64,000 nucleotides of DNA from Oscheius dolichura (GCA_932521035.1 OW051497.1:310001-374000), one strand, 5' to 3'. Shown: positions 43,858 through 56,588, counted from the stretch's first letter. A program made the numbers and translations. The notes: generated by a model from the letters alone, not told the origin.

Positions 43858-46800
43858 CTATTTTTTTGTACCGTTGCTAGCAGACTTCTTGGTCTTCTTC
43901 TTCCTGTACAGCTTCCCATGGTAGCTGTAGTCCTTCTCGCCATCGGAATCCACCTATAAAATCATTTCTCTTATTTAACAAATGCCAAGTGTACATATTC
44001 TTTCAAAGTGGTCAATTCCTCCAAGCCTGCCAACTCCTTTTCACTGTCTGCAGCAATTTTTGCACTAGCGGCTCTGAAAGGAACAGGAATTAGTTTTTTT
44101 GGACTAGCAAACGAACGAGGATGATGCCCGACGGGATAGTCCAAAATGTTCCCGTTGAACATGGGTTTCCAGGTAGGCGAGAGGCAATGATTTGTGACAG
44201 TATTCACAGTCTACCGTTACTTCTTCCTCGTCTTTTTTAAGAGCGTAATTGCTCTGGAGAAAACTTTATGAAAAAACAAAAGCAATAGAGACTCACGCGA
44301 GGTTTCTTAACCTTTGATTTGGATGAATCAGAACTCTTTCTCTTCAAAGCAGCGGGACGTGGTTTAACGTCAGGATTAGCGTCTGAAATTGAGTGATATG
44401 TTAACAGTTAAAAATGTTGTGAAGGAAAAGAATAAGAGGTAAACGCACAGCCTGCTTCTTCTTCATCGACTGCTTCTTCCTCGAGGTCACCTATCACTTC
44501 TTCTTTAATTGGCTTCAGAGACAGAGATAGCTCAAGTGCCGGAGCGGCAGGTGAACGTAGAGGCGGAGTATGGAAGCCCGGAGTCTCAAGATTCGGATAA
44601 CTGATAGCCAGAGAAAGAGGATCTAGAATATTGGCTGCTGATTAGAATAGAAGTCCTTACCAGCTGTCTCCTTCTTAATTTGTCCGGGAGAAATTGTATT
44701 TTTAGGGGGAGAGCGAGAAGCTGGCTTACGGCTAGCTTTACTCTTTGCTGATGGTTTTCTTGGCGATGGGGTCTTCTTTGCTTTAGATCTTTTGGTCGCA
44801 GTCTTGACCTCTGAAGGTACGGGAACTGGATATTGGGGAGCAGCCGCAGAATCATCGGCTGGAGCACTGTTAGTTGAACCAAGAACAGAAAGAACATCGA
44901 CCGCTTCAGTATGATCATTTGGAGAGATGACAGAAGCAATAGAAGAATTAGAGGCTGCAGGAGCGTCATCCAATGAACTGGGAATTACAGCATTGAGAGC
45001 TGAAGACCAAGAGGCAAGGGCTTCCGGAGTATTGTCGGCTTGATCAGCAGCAGAAACATTAGCTGCCGGGGTACCAGCAACTGGAGTAACTGGAGTTTCA
45101 GCTCGTGAAGAGCTGCTGGCCCGATTGTCGTCTATTAGAGAACGGGCAACTGGACCATCGGCGTCTGAAGAGCTGGCAACTGCTGCGCGAGGAAGCGGAG
45201 AGCCGATATCTGCAGTATCAGCTCCTGGTGAGTTCGCAGCTGAAGTATGAGCCATTGGAGAGCCTGTAGCTGGAGTTTTAGTTTGTGGAGAGCACGTGGC
45301 TGGAGTAGCAGCCGTGGAAGAGGTGGTAGATGAAGAAGCCAGGTTCGGTGTGCGGGGAGAAATAAGACTGAGAGCATCAGGACGGAAGATATCGACAGCA
45401 GGTGCGATGTCGGTTTGATCAACGAAAAGAGGTTCTTCGGCAACAGGAGAGCTGGCGGCTGGGACTTCGGCAATTATTGGCCCAGAAGCGGAAAGGACGT
45501 AAGTGTCTGGACGTTGAGATGCGGTGTAGACTGATTCAGCAGCTGGAGGCCGGCTTGAATTGACTACTGGAGTGGCTTCTTGTGCTACAGTGCCATTCAT
45601 TATAGGACGAGGGCCTCCAGATCCAAAAATTGAAGGAAAGTTGACTGGAGTACGTAGAGCTGCAGCGTATAAAGCATCACCAAGCGGAGTACTGTAACGT
45701 GAACCATTGAGAGTAGGAGCATGGGCAGTTGGTGCATGAGCAAATTTAGCACTGCCTGCTAAAGAAAGCGGAGCTTCGGGGCGAGAAGTTGAAGCCTGTA
45801 GAGCGGGGGTATAGAAAGGATCAGCTGCTGAAGTACGCTGAGCCGCTCCAATAGAATCAAGAGTTCTCCTTGTCAACGGATAGGCTCCAGGTCGGGAAGG
45901 CGGAACGCCGACAGCTGCTGTATAGTACGAGTCAGCAAATTGGGAATTTGTTAGACCAGGAATACCCGAAGGAGCATTCGGCATGCAGTTCAACGCACCG
46001 AATGTTCGAGCTACAGTGCGGTAATAGTCGGTAGTTGGAGCAGTTGGAGCGGAAGTTGAAGCTCGACGAGACGCCGGTGGACTGCCAGCTGTATGAGGAT
46101 TCCAAGCCCGCTGAACTGGTCTGCGGAAGCATGATGAATCAGGAGCTGAGGTGCTTGCTGCTGCAATTGACGGAAGTGTGACGGAAGGTCCAAGAGCTGG
46201 AGGGCCGAAAATAGGCGGAGCATTGACAACCGGCATAGAAGGAGCCAGAGTGTTGATTGGTAAAAAGTTAACTGGGTTGCCTTGAGCTGCGCTGCAGAAA
46301 AGAGCTGTCAACTGAGGTATATCGAAAATGGAAAATGGAACAGTTGGAGCAGCTTCGGCTACAGAAAAAGGCGGAGTAGTATGAGCCGGGGCGGCAAGAG
46401 CTGCACCATACGGTGAAATGGGATCTGGAGGCGAAGGACGAGGTGGAGGAGTGTCCTCGAGCCCATCGTCGCTTGAACCAGCAGCCCTGTCTGATTCCCC
46501 ATTCTCTGAAATATTCCCTTTGCTGTGAGAGGCATAATGTATTGCCCTTTTAAGTTAGGAGGTCAGAAGCCCTTTTATTGAAATTGTAGGTGTACTTACC
46601 GCTAGGCGTCGGTAACGCCTCCGCATTCGCCGGCGTTCCCACTACGTCAGGAGCTGGAATAGGAACCATAGGTCCCAGAAAATAGGGGAAGAGATTTGGA
46701 TGTCCTATTCTTTGCAGACTTATGAGCTGTTGAATCAAATCTAAAATTCTTTTTTTACAAATAAATGATTTTGAATAACCTGGAGATATCGCTTGTTGTA

Positions 46801-47454
46801 GAGGAACGCCTGGGTTCATTGGTTGCTGAACTGGCAGCTGAATGGGCTGTTGAACTGCCTGTTGAGCTAGCTGCTGAACTGGCTAAACAAAAAAGTAGGG
46901 GTGACAAAAATCTCTCTACCTGAAAGTTTTGCAACAGTTGAGCTTGTCTCGTTTGTGATATAAGTGCTGTTATAAGTGCAATAGCAGCGTGTTCCATGTT
47001 CGTTCTATCCGAGGCAGTCCCTTGAACAGGGGGCGCCTCTGCCGGAGTTCCTATACATGAGAAGAATTCTCCTATTTTCGAATGTACCAGTACCTTGTTG
47101 ACGAATGGTCCAGTGGTTGGCATCTCTCATTGCAGGAGTGGGGATGTTCCTCTGGTCAGGAGGCCTCATGTGAATGTTGCCTTGCCCAGAAGACCCTGAT
47201 ACAATGCTTCTGCGTGCAGGGGCCCCCACAGGAATTTCCCTCTGCCCAGGATTCTCAAATGGAAGGTCCCTTGTTCCATGCTGCAGTAGCCAATCCGTCT
47301 GCTGACGGAATCGTATAAACTCGATCCTCTGTTCGAGCTCTCGTGATCCATTTAGGAGGTTCACATGTTGAATAGGTTGGAGTTGACGGTTCCGTCGCTG
47401 AAAACTTGGGTATCTGTCCAATAAAGAGGCTACAGAAAACAGTGGTGATGCCAT
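43858..47454 (-). CDS. Large Ala/Ser/Pro- and Gln-rich nuclear protein with a C-terminal C2H2 zinc finger
   Basis: About 900 residues in some ten exons. Order: polar N-terminus (MASPLFSVASLLDRYPSFQ); a Gln-rich part (VQQLAQQAVQQPIQLP); a huge exon (about 46311-44660) of Ala/Ser/Pro/Thr low complexity with repeating S-P-x-A-x-x units; a basic SPKK-like part (KRSKAKKTPSPRKPSAKSK) that would bind DNA or act as nuclear signal; KPIKEEVIGD and QIKKET, both SUMO-site-like; a finger CEYCHKSLPLAYLETHVQREH (C-x2-C-x11-H-x4-H); and a Lys-rich end (KLYRKKKTKKS). The finger, Gln-rich and Ala-rich parts suggest a transcription or chromatin regulator. The final exon (43953-43858) and the junction before it fit phase exactly. 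The family is unknown to me. Confidence 0.65.
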
Positions 47455-47785
47455 CGGTGCCGGAGTGACCTAAACCCATTGCTTTTGATTCTTTTTACTT
47501 TTTTTACGCGAAGTGAAATGTTCTCTTGTGGAGGCGGCCCACGATTTCGTTGATCCTCCCCTTCCATTTCCAAGTTTGGATATAACAGATCACTAGGTAA
47601 ATGTGGTCGGTGGAACTAAACCTTTCTATACGGCAGTAGGGAATGCTTACTGTCTCTCTTAGTCCTGCAAGCCGTTGTATTTCGGAATGTCAACAAGCAC
47701 TCGCTTCTTCTATTTTGTTTAGGACAATAAGATGCGTATAATAATCACACAAAAATTCAGCCTGTAATATCCAGCGCTCTCAGTA

Positions 47786-48090
47786 TTAAGGTGGAACTTT
47801 TACAAGTTTAATAGGGGTAATGCCCAAGATGGTATCCTCTGGGAAAGAACTGCACTGAGATGCAGACGGAACGGGAGAAACTCGTAGACCTGGGAGACCT
47901 TCGTTCAGTGGTTGCATCCTCCTTGCCGCGTACGGCCTAGAAAGTCTAATTTCCCTGTAGGGGCAGAAATTTAAGGGAAAGTGGAGAAGTAGACTGCGGA
48001 AAATTGTATAGTGGTAGGAGTACAGATTGGAAGAAATCACAGACACAAATATCAAAAGTAAAATCACCTTTTTGAGTCGAGTAGTGAGTC
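47786..48090 (-). CDS. Possible two-exon small protein, uncertain
   Basis: A convincing 50-codon terminal exon (RPYAARRMQPLNEGLPGLRV, ending TPIKLVKVPP, TAA) follows an acceptor ctacag. The nearby upstream ATG (MTHYSTQK) with a good donor joins in the wrong phase, giving a stop after 24 residues, so another upstream exon or a frame error must be assumed. Basic, Pro-rich, no known motif. Confidence 0.3.
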
Positions 48091-51000
48091 ATGCTGGATG
48101 GATTAACCCATGAAAACGAACAGATTATTTGATTATTGGAGAAGAAAGGAGAAAGAGAGAGAAGAGTTCAAGAGGAGAGAGGGGGAAGACTCGTTGTCTG
48201 GCAACATGACCTCATCCGTTGCTCTTCAAACTTCAATAAACTGTTCAACGCGGATTTGCCCATTAAACTGTGAAACGAAGGAATTGAAGCGTCACTTGGT
48301 GTACAATTTGAGGCAGACGTGGAGAGACGCGCGGAGGTAGTATAGCCGAAGGAAGCAGGGGGATGTTTTGTGTGAGCACGGCTCGAGTAAATCGGGGATG
48401 AGCCGGCCCCGATTATTGCCATAGAAACGGCTCACCAAAAGTGCATCATGGGGCAGACAACTCTATTGCCATCTGGATTTTCGAAAAGGAGCGTTATCAT
48501 AAAACTGTCTTCTGTTAGAAGAGGTCACCCTCAAATAGGAACTAAAAGGGAAGAATGGAAGCGGAAGATCCCGTCACTTGGATATTCAAAACAATACAAA
48601 AAGCGCCGGAAGGGGAGATTGAGAGCAATAACAAGATATGTATAGAAGGGTTCCTTACCAGAACTGTCTGGGATCTATACGGATTACGTTACGAGAATAT
48701 GGGGACTAATCCGAGGAATGGATCCGGCTGCGGTCACTACGTGACTTGTGGCCTACACTAGGATTAATTTTTATTTTAGAAATTAACAATGGACGCTGAT
48801 CCCATGATACTCAGAAGACTTATTTACTAGAAATACTTTACGTTACGATAGTAGTACAATTCACTAAGGAAAACTTATAATTTTGGAATTTGGAGCCCCG
48901 ATGTTGTGATTGGGCACAGGTTACAACTACTATACGGATTTTAATTACTTTTGGTTACGGTAGCATGCCCTCTGGAACTGATCCGTCTGAACCCTGATAC
49001 TTGTAAATAGGCCTTTATCTTTATAGATTTGGTTTAAAAACAAGTGACGCGGGGATTCTGACTGTTTCTTTAGGGAAAAAGCAGATATCAAATAACGGAA
49101 GCAATGTCTTCAAAGTGGTGGTTTTTCTCTTCTCGGCACAGAAAAGGTGGTGTTTACAAAAGTGGTATAAGTTTTAATCAAGACGGGCTAAAGAGCAAAC
49201 GTTACCTTTACCAAAGAACCTTCAGTATTTTGGGTCAATTATTCTTTATCGGAAGGATAATAAGAAGAGGAGGAGGGGGCTATTCTCAGATGCGCATTAG
49301 TTACAAAATACGCTTCTCCATTGTTTAAACGGTATCCATTAACGTTAGCCACCAGAGCAGGGTTAAAGAAGAATGGGGGAAATCAAAATAGAGTGAGAAG
49401 ATGAAGGAGTCCCCCGCTGAAAAATTGACACTAGGCATTAATTAGAGCATCATATAGAGAGGGAGAGCCCCCGTCTGTCATTTGCCACCTATGAGGAGGA
49501 CGGCTTGTCGTCATCAGACGTCTCCTCAGCAAATGGAACGTCTCGCCCTGCCCCTGGGCCACATCGTGGGTGTCTTTTAAATGGACAGTGAAATGAGGAT
49601 ATTTCAGAGATTGACAAGAAAGGCCCCCTCTCTCTCTATTGACCGGGGTAATATGCTGTGAAATGAGGAGGATGGAAATGAGGGGCAGGTATCACGAGCC
49701 GCCGGAGGGCAAGACAATAGGACAAGTGGAAGTGACACGAGAGGATGAGGGGCGGAGCGTTGATTCCCAATCAGTAAAGCGTATAGAAAGTCATCTGACT
49801 ATTCGGAAGGGACCGGCAATTTCAAACGAAGAATAATTATATGGGGGAGGAAGAGACAAGCAGGACATCACGTGAAAAGATAATTTATCGAATGTATACA
49901 GCGCATTTTCGAAAAGGGAGGGAGAGCATGTGTCTGAGAAGATATAAAAGGAGGAGGAGGGCCGAGGAATATGACATGGCCATCTTGAGGGACTGAAATG
50001 GAACACAAACAAGGCCAATTATGCATGAGATAATCTTATTGGGAAAGTAAACAGGATAAAAAAAGATGGCAGGGCTTCCTAGGGCGAAAACAGTGAGATA
50101 GTCCTGAGAGCGAGAGTACTCTGGTCTGCCGAAATTGGAAACTGTTGCGGGAAACTGAAACACGGCGGCAAAGCATAAAGTTCGCCGGTTCTGTCTAGCC
50201 TCCTTTGCCGAATCTGTCCATCTTATGGTTTCTGTTTGTACCGAAAATATGCCGGAGGGGGCTGGCAACAGCTAATCCTACCAGATCCCCAGTTTTTGTG
50301 GAAATTGATTTACGATAGAGCTTGTATGGAGAGGAAGAGCCGAAGTATTGGACTCACCCCTGTGCTGGGGAGCAGCTCCGCTCGCCGTTTACAGCTCCTG
50401 GCAGTTGGGGAAGGATGCCGTCCTAGAAAATGGCTCTAATAAAGAACAGTTCTTGCCGAAACATGGACAACAAATTACCGTTCAGGGTCGTCTCAAATGT
50501 CTCGGCGCAAAGGGGGTGGAGCTGTTCGGAAGAAAAGATCACACGTCGGGAAGGCAGACGGCATTGGTGCCATTTTTGCAACGGGGTCTGGGCTAGGAAG
50601 AAGATAATTGTGAGTCATTTTCACGTGACCGGGGATCCCTAGACGAAAACAAAAACGCACTTCTTCCCAGTACGTTCAGAGAATACAAAATGCGTATCAC
50701 CCAACTAGAAGAGCCCGAATTAGACGTTAGGCACGAAAAAATGGCCGGTTACTAAGGGGGGATTCAACCCTCGCGGTGGATAAAATAGTCACCATAAATT
50801 ATAACAGATGAGCAGACAATAAAACTCTTGAAATATTACAGAAAAAAAGTGAAATCATAGCAAATGGGGGGCTAAAGATAGCTGTTGTTCATAGAAGGGC
50901 GGAAGTTTCTTTGAAATTTGCCCTCTTCTCGGGTAGACAATAACAAGCTACGTGATATCTGCTTATATCACTTTGTTACGGCTCGAATCCAAAAATGGGA

Positions 51001-51392
51001 TCCAAATATTCGTCTTGTTCTTTCCTGTACGAGTAGAGAATATAAAAGTATGGCAATCCAGGCAGTCTGCCCCATATCCTGTAAAAGAGAGATTGTAGTA
51101 CCATTTTTTAGTCCAAAAATGCCTCCAGCCTCTGAAGGGAAGAGAGTGAATAAAATAAAATGGAGAACATCCTTCATGGAAATGGCTCAAAAAGTGATAA
51201 ATACCTTCAGTACCAATCCCTAAAACGAATAAAAATGACCGGGTGGTCTTTTTCTCCGATAAACCGTTCAAGAACAGTTTATCAGAGGCATTCCGTGCCC
51301 GGAAATCAGATAGCTAAACAACGGCCTCCCTCCTCTTCCCTCTCCTCGAAACGCCCGCGAAGAATACTAAACACATTCGCAGCAACACCAGA
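48091..51392. other. Gene-poor region, 3.3 kb
   Basis: Only short overlapping frames on both strands, without splice-linked partners or motifs. Near 48895-48985 lies a second copy of a dispersed repeat. 49.4-50.7 kb is G/A-rich, like the window's first kilobases. Confidence 0.45.
48902..48985 (+). repeat. Dispersed repeat, copy 2
   Basis: Diverged second copy of the stretch at 43034-43110, same orientation, in intergenic DNA. Confidence 0.5.
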
Positions 51393-51465
51393 GGTCTCGT
51401 GGTGTAGTGGTTATCACGTCTGCTTTACACGCAGAAGGCCGCCGGTTCGATCCCGGCCGGGATCA
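51393..51465 (+). tRNA. tRNA-Val, anticodon TAC
   Basis: 73 bases fold as a standard tRNA: acceptor GGTCTCG pairs with CGGGATC (two G-U pairs) plus discriminator A; A-box TGGTGTAGTGG; D-loop with GGTTATC; anticodon stem GTCTGC/GCAGAA-like with loop TTTACAC, so anticodon TAC reads GUA valine codons; T-arm CCGGTTCGATCCCGG. There is no intron. A T-rich stretch (CTCCTTTTCTTCTTTT) follows as a Pol III terminator. Confidence 0.95.
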
Positions 51466-51490
51466 GTTCTCCTTTTCTTCTTTTACCTAA
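51466..51490 (+). terminator. Pol III terminator of the tRNA
   Basis: TTTT runs within 10-20 bases of the tRNA 3' end. Confidence 0.6.
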
Positions 51491-52019
51491 ACTGTATTTT
51501 AATAAAACAACATTAAAAAGAGGTATAATGATGCTTAAAAGCTAATATTTCAACGTTTGAAGCCGGATTAAACATACTTTATTAAAATACGGTAAAAACG
51601 AAGGGAATATGAAACTTAACATGGATCAGTGGGGGCAGTTGTTCAGCTAACGAAGCTAATCTAACTTTTCCTTTAGATCCTGGTAAAGAATAACAGTTCA
51701 CAGCTCATTTCAACAGTAATATTGCAAGCACAAAAGCTCCAACATATTAAAACACAATAAATAAGAAAACCAAAACAGAATAGAGGAATTTAGGTATGTA
51801 CGAGGTAATTTCGCGAGTATTAAAAAATTTAAATTGGTAAGTTACTAAATAAAAAAGAATCAATTACTTTTTCTCATTAGCATTTAAAAATTTAGCGATT
51901 TTACGTGGACTAGGAGGTATGAAGTTGTTTTGAGGAAAGAGGTGCCCTCCAAAGTAGCGACCATAGTTAGGATGCTTAGCGCTAAAAGATCTGACTTTTT
52001 CATAATGTTACCCTTACTA

Positions 52020-53829
52020 CTAAGCGAGCTGCTGTTCGTAGCTCTTCCTCACATCCTCAGTCATAGGCTCGACAACTGGCGGCAGACGTTTAGCGTTCGA
52101 TACAGAAGTGGTCTCGATGCCTCTCTTCTGACCTCCTGGCTTGGGTGGAGTAGGGATCATCTGTTGATAGGCTTCAAATTCTGTTTTTATATCGAAGAAC
52201 TCATATTGTCTAGTGAACACCTGAAAAAAGCATTCTTAACTAGAGCTCTTCAAAATTACATTGAATTTAGCAGCATGAGTTTCTAAAAATTCTACGTGTC
52301 GTGGTTCAAATTCGTGGTGTTCGACCTCCTCATTCAACAGGAACTTTTGAGGGAGTTTTCCCATCTCAACCGCCGCCTTTACCGTTATCCCATTTGGAAT
52401 TCTAAACGCTTTTTACTTCTGGTTAAGGTAAAGTAACCAACTTATCCTGACTACCCCTCTTCCTGTAGTACCTTGGCTCACTTACGATTGCCGAACGCCT
52501 GTAGAAATCGCTTAAATAAAAGAACAATATAAATATTACCACGCATCTCTAACAAAGGGTCCGTTAGGCTTTGTCAAGAGGATAGAGACCTGTTTCTGAA
52601 GTTGAGCACTGCTCAGAGGTAGTGACCGATGCCGAAAACGGCTAATAAGATATTCCAGGATCTGTAGTTCAGTCATTGGGCCATTTATCTCAATGCCTTC
52701 GTGTATGAGCCTTTCGAATACCGGATAGAACTACAACCGGTAGATTATTATACAAATTATGGGGTATTACGCCGTGCTTTGCTTGCCTTCTTTCTTCGGA
52801 TTTTTCAGCAGCCCTGAGCTTCCTCGCTTCTGCCTAAACTACATTTTAAAGCTGTTTCCAAAAGCCCAACATGAACTGCTTTCCAGTATTCTGATTCTTT
52901 ATCAAAGTCGTTGTTCCTATTTGTGAACGAGGTCTGATTAAATTGGTTCAGTCGTTTAGGAACCTCTGGTACAGCGAACTGAACCTCTTGGCGAGTTTGA
53001 GGCTCCGGCTCTCCTTCGCTTATAGATGAAGGGGTAGATAAATTGAGAGGTATATCCGATGAACAAATATCAGTATTTTTGCTGGTTGAAGGTCCACTTA
53101 ATAGATTACGATTCGCCATCTTAGAAGCCTAAAGTGTTCATGTAGAGTGTGTCTGCCGGCTGAGAACTTCAAAAGCCGCTATAGCCCTCAGTTCAGACGT
53201 ATTAGGAAACCCCTGCAATCCAGTGAATCCGTCCATCATATCTGGAGGATATGCAAATGGGATGGAGGACAGGGATGTCATTAGCTGCTGTAAATGACAA
53301 TTTCCTTTCCAGGAGAGATCGCTGACCTCTGTGATCGGTGGAGAAAGAAAGGGATTGTGCAAAGGTTCTCCTACTCCTATTTGTGCTTGTGGCTTCGGAA
53401 GTTTTCCAAAAACAGAAGAAGCTTCTGACGATAGAAGACTCTTTAAAATGAGCATAAATACAGAAAACGGAAAGCGTTACTCCTGGTACGACGGATTGGA
53501 AAGGATTTTGTAAAGGCTGAACCATCGGCTGGAGCAGGGGAAAAGCTGTGCTATTTGCCAGGATGGTATTTTGCAAGAGATTGTTTTCAATAGTAATTGG
53601 CAGAGATACGGTGCTCTATGAGGGTTCTACATATTTTAGGGGTAGGTGAACTCACGGTGGTCTGTACAGATAGAGGAGCTGAAGTCAAGGGTAGGACCGT
53701 TCCCGTAGAAGATGGTGGGGCTATCTGATTATAGGGAGCAATACGTTCTCCCGGAATATAGTCAGCCAGGACTGAGGCACGCTCTACCATTTGCGACATC
53801 ATTTCCAATTGCTCCTTCGTGAAGCTCAT
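52020..53829 (-). CDS. Putative transcriptional regulator with CtBP-type PLNLS motif; winged-helix-like segment
   Basis: About nine exons join in frame. The start is the ATG at 53829 (MSFTKEQLEMMSQMVERA); an in-frame TTG frame extends upstream. The N-terminal half is Pro/Ser/Leu-rich and disordered (APPSSTGTVLPLTSAP, SLPITIENNLLQNT). Then SSDIPLNLSTPSS holds P-L-N-L-S, a classical CtBP corepressor-binding form. A charged helix (AEARKLRAAEKSEERRQAKH) leads to FYPVFERLIHEGIEINGPMT, ELQILEYLISRFRHRSL, QKQRFLQAFGNPFRIPNG, a run that resembles helices 2-3 and wing of forkhead domains, though weakly. C-terminus: PTPPKPGGQKRG. Two introns could be drawn otherwise. Likely nuclear repressor; the forkhead link is an inference. 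Confidence 0.55.
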
Positions 53830-54590
53830 AAGGTGCGCATACAAGTTTGAGAAGAGAGGTCAATCGGGGTAATCTAAAGCAACAGTTTAGTGGTCTGAAA
53901 GAATGAGGAGAAAAGAAATGTTAGTCTGGCTTAGACTGGACGTGTACGCTGAACTTCGTCGGGAATTAACAATTCTCGCTAATGTCTAAGCTCTCATGGA
54001 ACCGCTTTGATGAAGAAAAGCCCCCGTTGTACATTGGTACTGATAAACCCGGGATTTAGAGGGGTTATTAGGGAGGATACGGTACTTTTGGTGTCACGAT
54101 GTTCTAAGAAAGGAGGCATACGCTTACGACACAGGGCTCCAGCTTTGGAGGTAAGACAGAGGCACTGCAGCTTTGGAGATAAGAACGAGATTTTACGAAA
54201 GAAAACATTATCATGTAAATCCAGGAAGTGATGTTGGAAGCCCTTCAGTTTCAATGGAACGGTTAAGAATACTCCGGGGTATTTACCTCCTAAGAGGATT
54301 AATTATTTGGATAGAGTTGACCGCTATTCAACATAGATTAGGGGTTAATTCGGAATTCTCGCGGTCAGGATGATTTCAGTTTAGAAGTATGAGTAACCAG
54401 TATATTCAAGAACATGATTAGAAGGAAATTGATAACTATTGAGAGAAAATGCTCCGTTCCTTTAGAGGTTTGGTTAAATAGTCTCCAAGAAGGGGGCGGG
54501 ATTGACCTCAGAATGGGCCGTCCCTCTTGTGGTTTGGTAGAGTTCGAAGGTTCGAAGAAACTACAAAATCATCCCCAAGTCAGCAATTAT

Positions 54591-54833
54591 CTAGAACAAG
54601 GGATTTGTACCGTCGATTGTTAATTGAATACTGGGAAGAGCGGAAATAGAGCACAGTGGTACGAAAGTGCAGTACACTTCCAGAACGCTCTTCCGTGGAG
54701 TGTACGGTAATCTCAGGGCGACATTGGACGGAGCGGAGAGAGCATGCAACTCTAAAACCGGTTCAACGACTGAAGTTACAGTAGCCATGCAAACATGCCA
54801 GTAGGCGGGTTCGTCCGGGACAATTTTCCTCAT
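54591..54833 (-). CDS. Possible 80-aa protein or exon, uncertain
   Basis: One uninterrupted frame from ATG to TAG (KIVPDEPAYWHVCMATVT and VLEVYCTFVPLC are its densest parts). The mix of Cys, Trp, Tyr and hydrophobics looks protein-like, but the upstream sequence offers no exon to join, and there is no motif. It sits between two regulator-like genes on the same strand. Confidence 0.27.
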   Translation of the reverse strand: MRKIVPDEPAYWHVCMATVTSVVEPVLELHALSAPSNVALRLPYTPRKSVLEVYCTFVPLCSISALPSIQLTIDGTNPLF

Positions 54834-55211
54834 TTTTAGAAGCAAACATGTTCCTACGGCAATTAGGGTTCAGTAGGATCAGGCTCCGGCCCTTAGAGGA
54901 CATCTTACCGTATCCCACCGAATTTGTAACTTGAGTTCGTGACGAGAGACGACAAATTCCACGATCTCATTAAAACTCGTACTATTTTTATTAAGAAAAT
55001 AGTCTAGTTAATCTAAACATGTTATAGATGGACCATAGGATCACTGCACTTTATTTAAATTAAAAATATAAATAAATCCCAATTAGGAGAAATGACGTCT
55101 CCACAGGAACGGTTTCTAATTAAACCGCCAGATTGGATGAGAATATTCGACGCGTACCGGAGGCGAATTTCCCTTCTCTGCTAAAAACAGCAAGTTGTTA
55201 GGAATTATACG

Positions 55212-55634
55212 TCAATTACTCTGTTGCGTAGTTTCCGTATTATGGTACTTCCTTAGCTTCCAGCGGCCTTTATCACTAAATCCGAGAGTAGAAGTCGGTT
55301 CGTACAGAGTCTTACCAGATATACTGAGTACCACGTCGGCTTTGACGTAGTTCCGAGACCACGCTAGCTCTTTTGACTTCATAGTCCTGGAAAATCTTGA
55401 CATTTTCCCTCAACCAGGTGCAAATCTCATTGGTGGTCAGCCCCATTACCGTACTCGCTGAGATAGCTATTTTCACAGCTGTCGGATAGGTGCAATGGGG
55501 AACACCGAACTAAAATTTCCCGTTAATGATAACTTCAATGCTAACCTAACCTTTGAAACAGCCGGGCGTTTTCCCAAGTCTAGAGGGACTTCAATAGGTT
55601 CCTCATGTTCTTTTGTCTTGTGTACAATATTCAT
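55212..55634 (-). CDS. Small diverged forkhead/winged-helix-like protein with PLDLG motif
   Basis: Three exons with introns of about 40 bp, about 113 residues. N-terminus: MNIVHKTKEHEEP, then PLDLGKRP, which fits the CtBP docking pattern P-x-D-L-x-K/R. The remainder resembles a minimal forkhead domain: TYPTAVKIAISAS (helix 1), LTTNEICTWLRENVKIFQ (helix 2), VKRASVVSELRQSRRGTQYI in the place of the DNA-recognition W-Q-N-S-I-R-H-N-L-S helix, then DKGRWKLRKY for the wing. The invariant W-x-N-S and H-N-L-S residues are not kept, so DNA binding may be altered or lost. Weak but ordered resemblance; alternatively another winged-helix family. Confidence 0.45.
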
Positions 55635-56588
55635 AAAAGCCAGATTGTAATACGGATGACATCGTCGGATGGGTGTCTTCCTCTGGGAACAAAGGGTTGA
55701 GAAGACGAGGGAATTATCCTACAGGCCGCTTTTCAGACTGTCTTTCCCACCCGTTAGGCCGGCTTTATCTTTCCCCCGTCAGGCATACGATTTCTCTAAA
55801 ATTAATCCTTCCCACGCGCCGCAAATGTTTCCAAGAGGCATCTGAAGCCGCTTTGAAGCCGCTTAGAAGCGCGCGTAACAAATGAACATCAACCGTAAGC
55901 ACGAAACTTAAACTGTCTAATCAGTCTGATCATTAGATTTTTAATTTGGGGGTCTAAAAAGTGGGAACTGTGAAAAGTTCAGCAAAGGTCAATTAGCCGA
56001 AGAAAAAACCTTGCTGTTCTTCCCTCTCAGTCTCTCATTCCAGTAGCCTTTTCGGATATTGTAGGGCCAAAAAGCCGAAGAAGGGTAACTCCAATTAAAG
56101 CGATCAATATCATAAGTCAACGTGAAATATTGGGAGGTATCCAATCTCATCTAAACCTTATGGATTTGTCTAATCCTTTAATTACTGACCAAGCCAATCA
56201 TCTCAAAAGGGATCAAATGAGCACAGGAGATAGGTTCAGGCCTGATTATACCTGTGTTATTGGGGACTTCCATGAAATTGTACGGCCAGGAGTTGGAAAT
56301 ACTGTAGAAAGAGGAATTGGTGTTTTATAGCCGAACGAAGTGACAGACAAAGGCAAGACTAGATAGTTCTCACGATTTGAATACAAAAGATCTTTTTTAC
56401 GATTGCAGAAACGGCCTTACACTTTTTCCCACGAGAAGGATCAATCATTACGTTGTTTTACTTTATTATTACTGTAATATATCGGAAAATATGGATAAGG
56501 CAGGGGGATATGGAATATTTTGATATAATAGTGCGAAATTGTAAGGGTAATTAGCGGCTGATGTTGTCATCATTATCGGGAGGACTGT

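Noticed and set aside
44586-45473. Leu-rich minus-strand frames inside the large Ala/Ser/Pro gene
   Set aside because: They are shifted readings of the same biased sequence; the Ala/Ser/Pro frame is far longer and continues through splice sites.
49885-50268. Minus-strand frame of 127 codons in the gene-poor region
   Set aside because: Within the length expected by chance, no motif, and a stop-free opposite strand over part of it.
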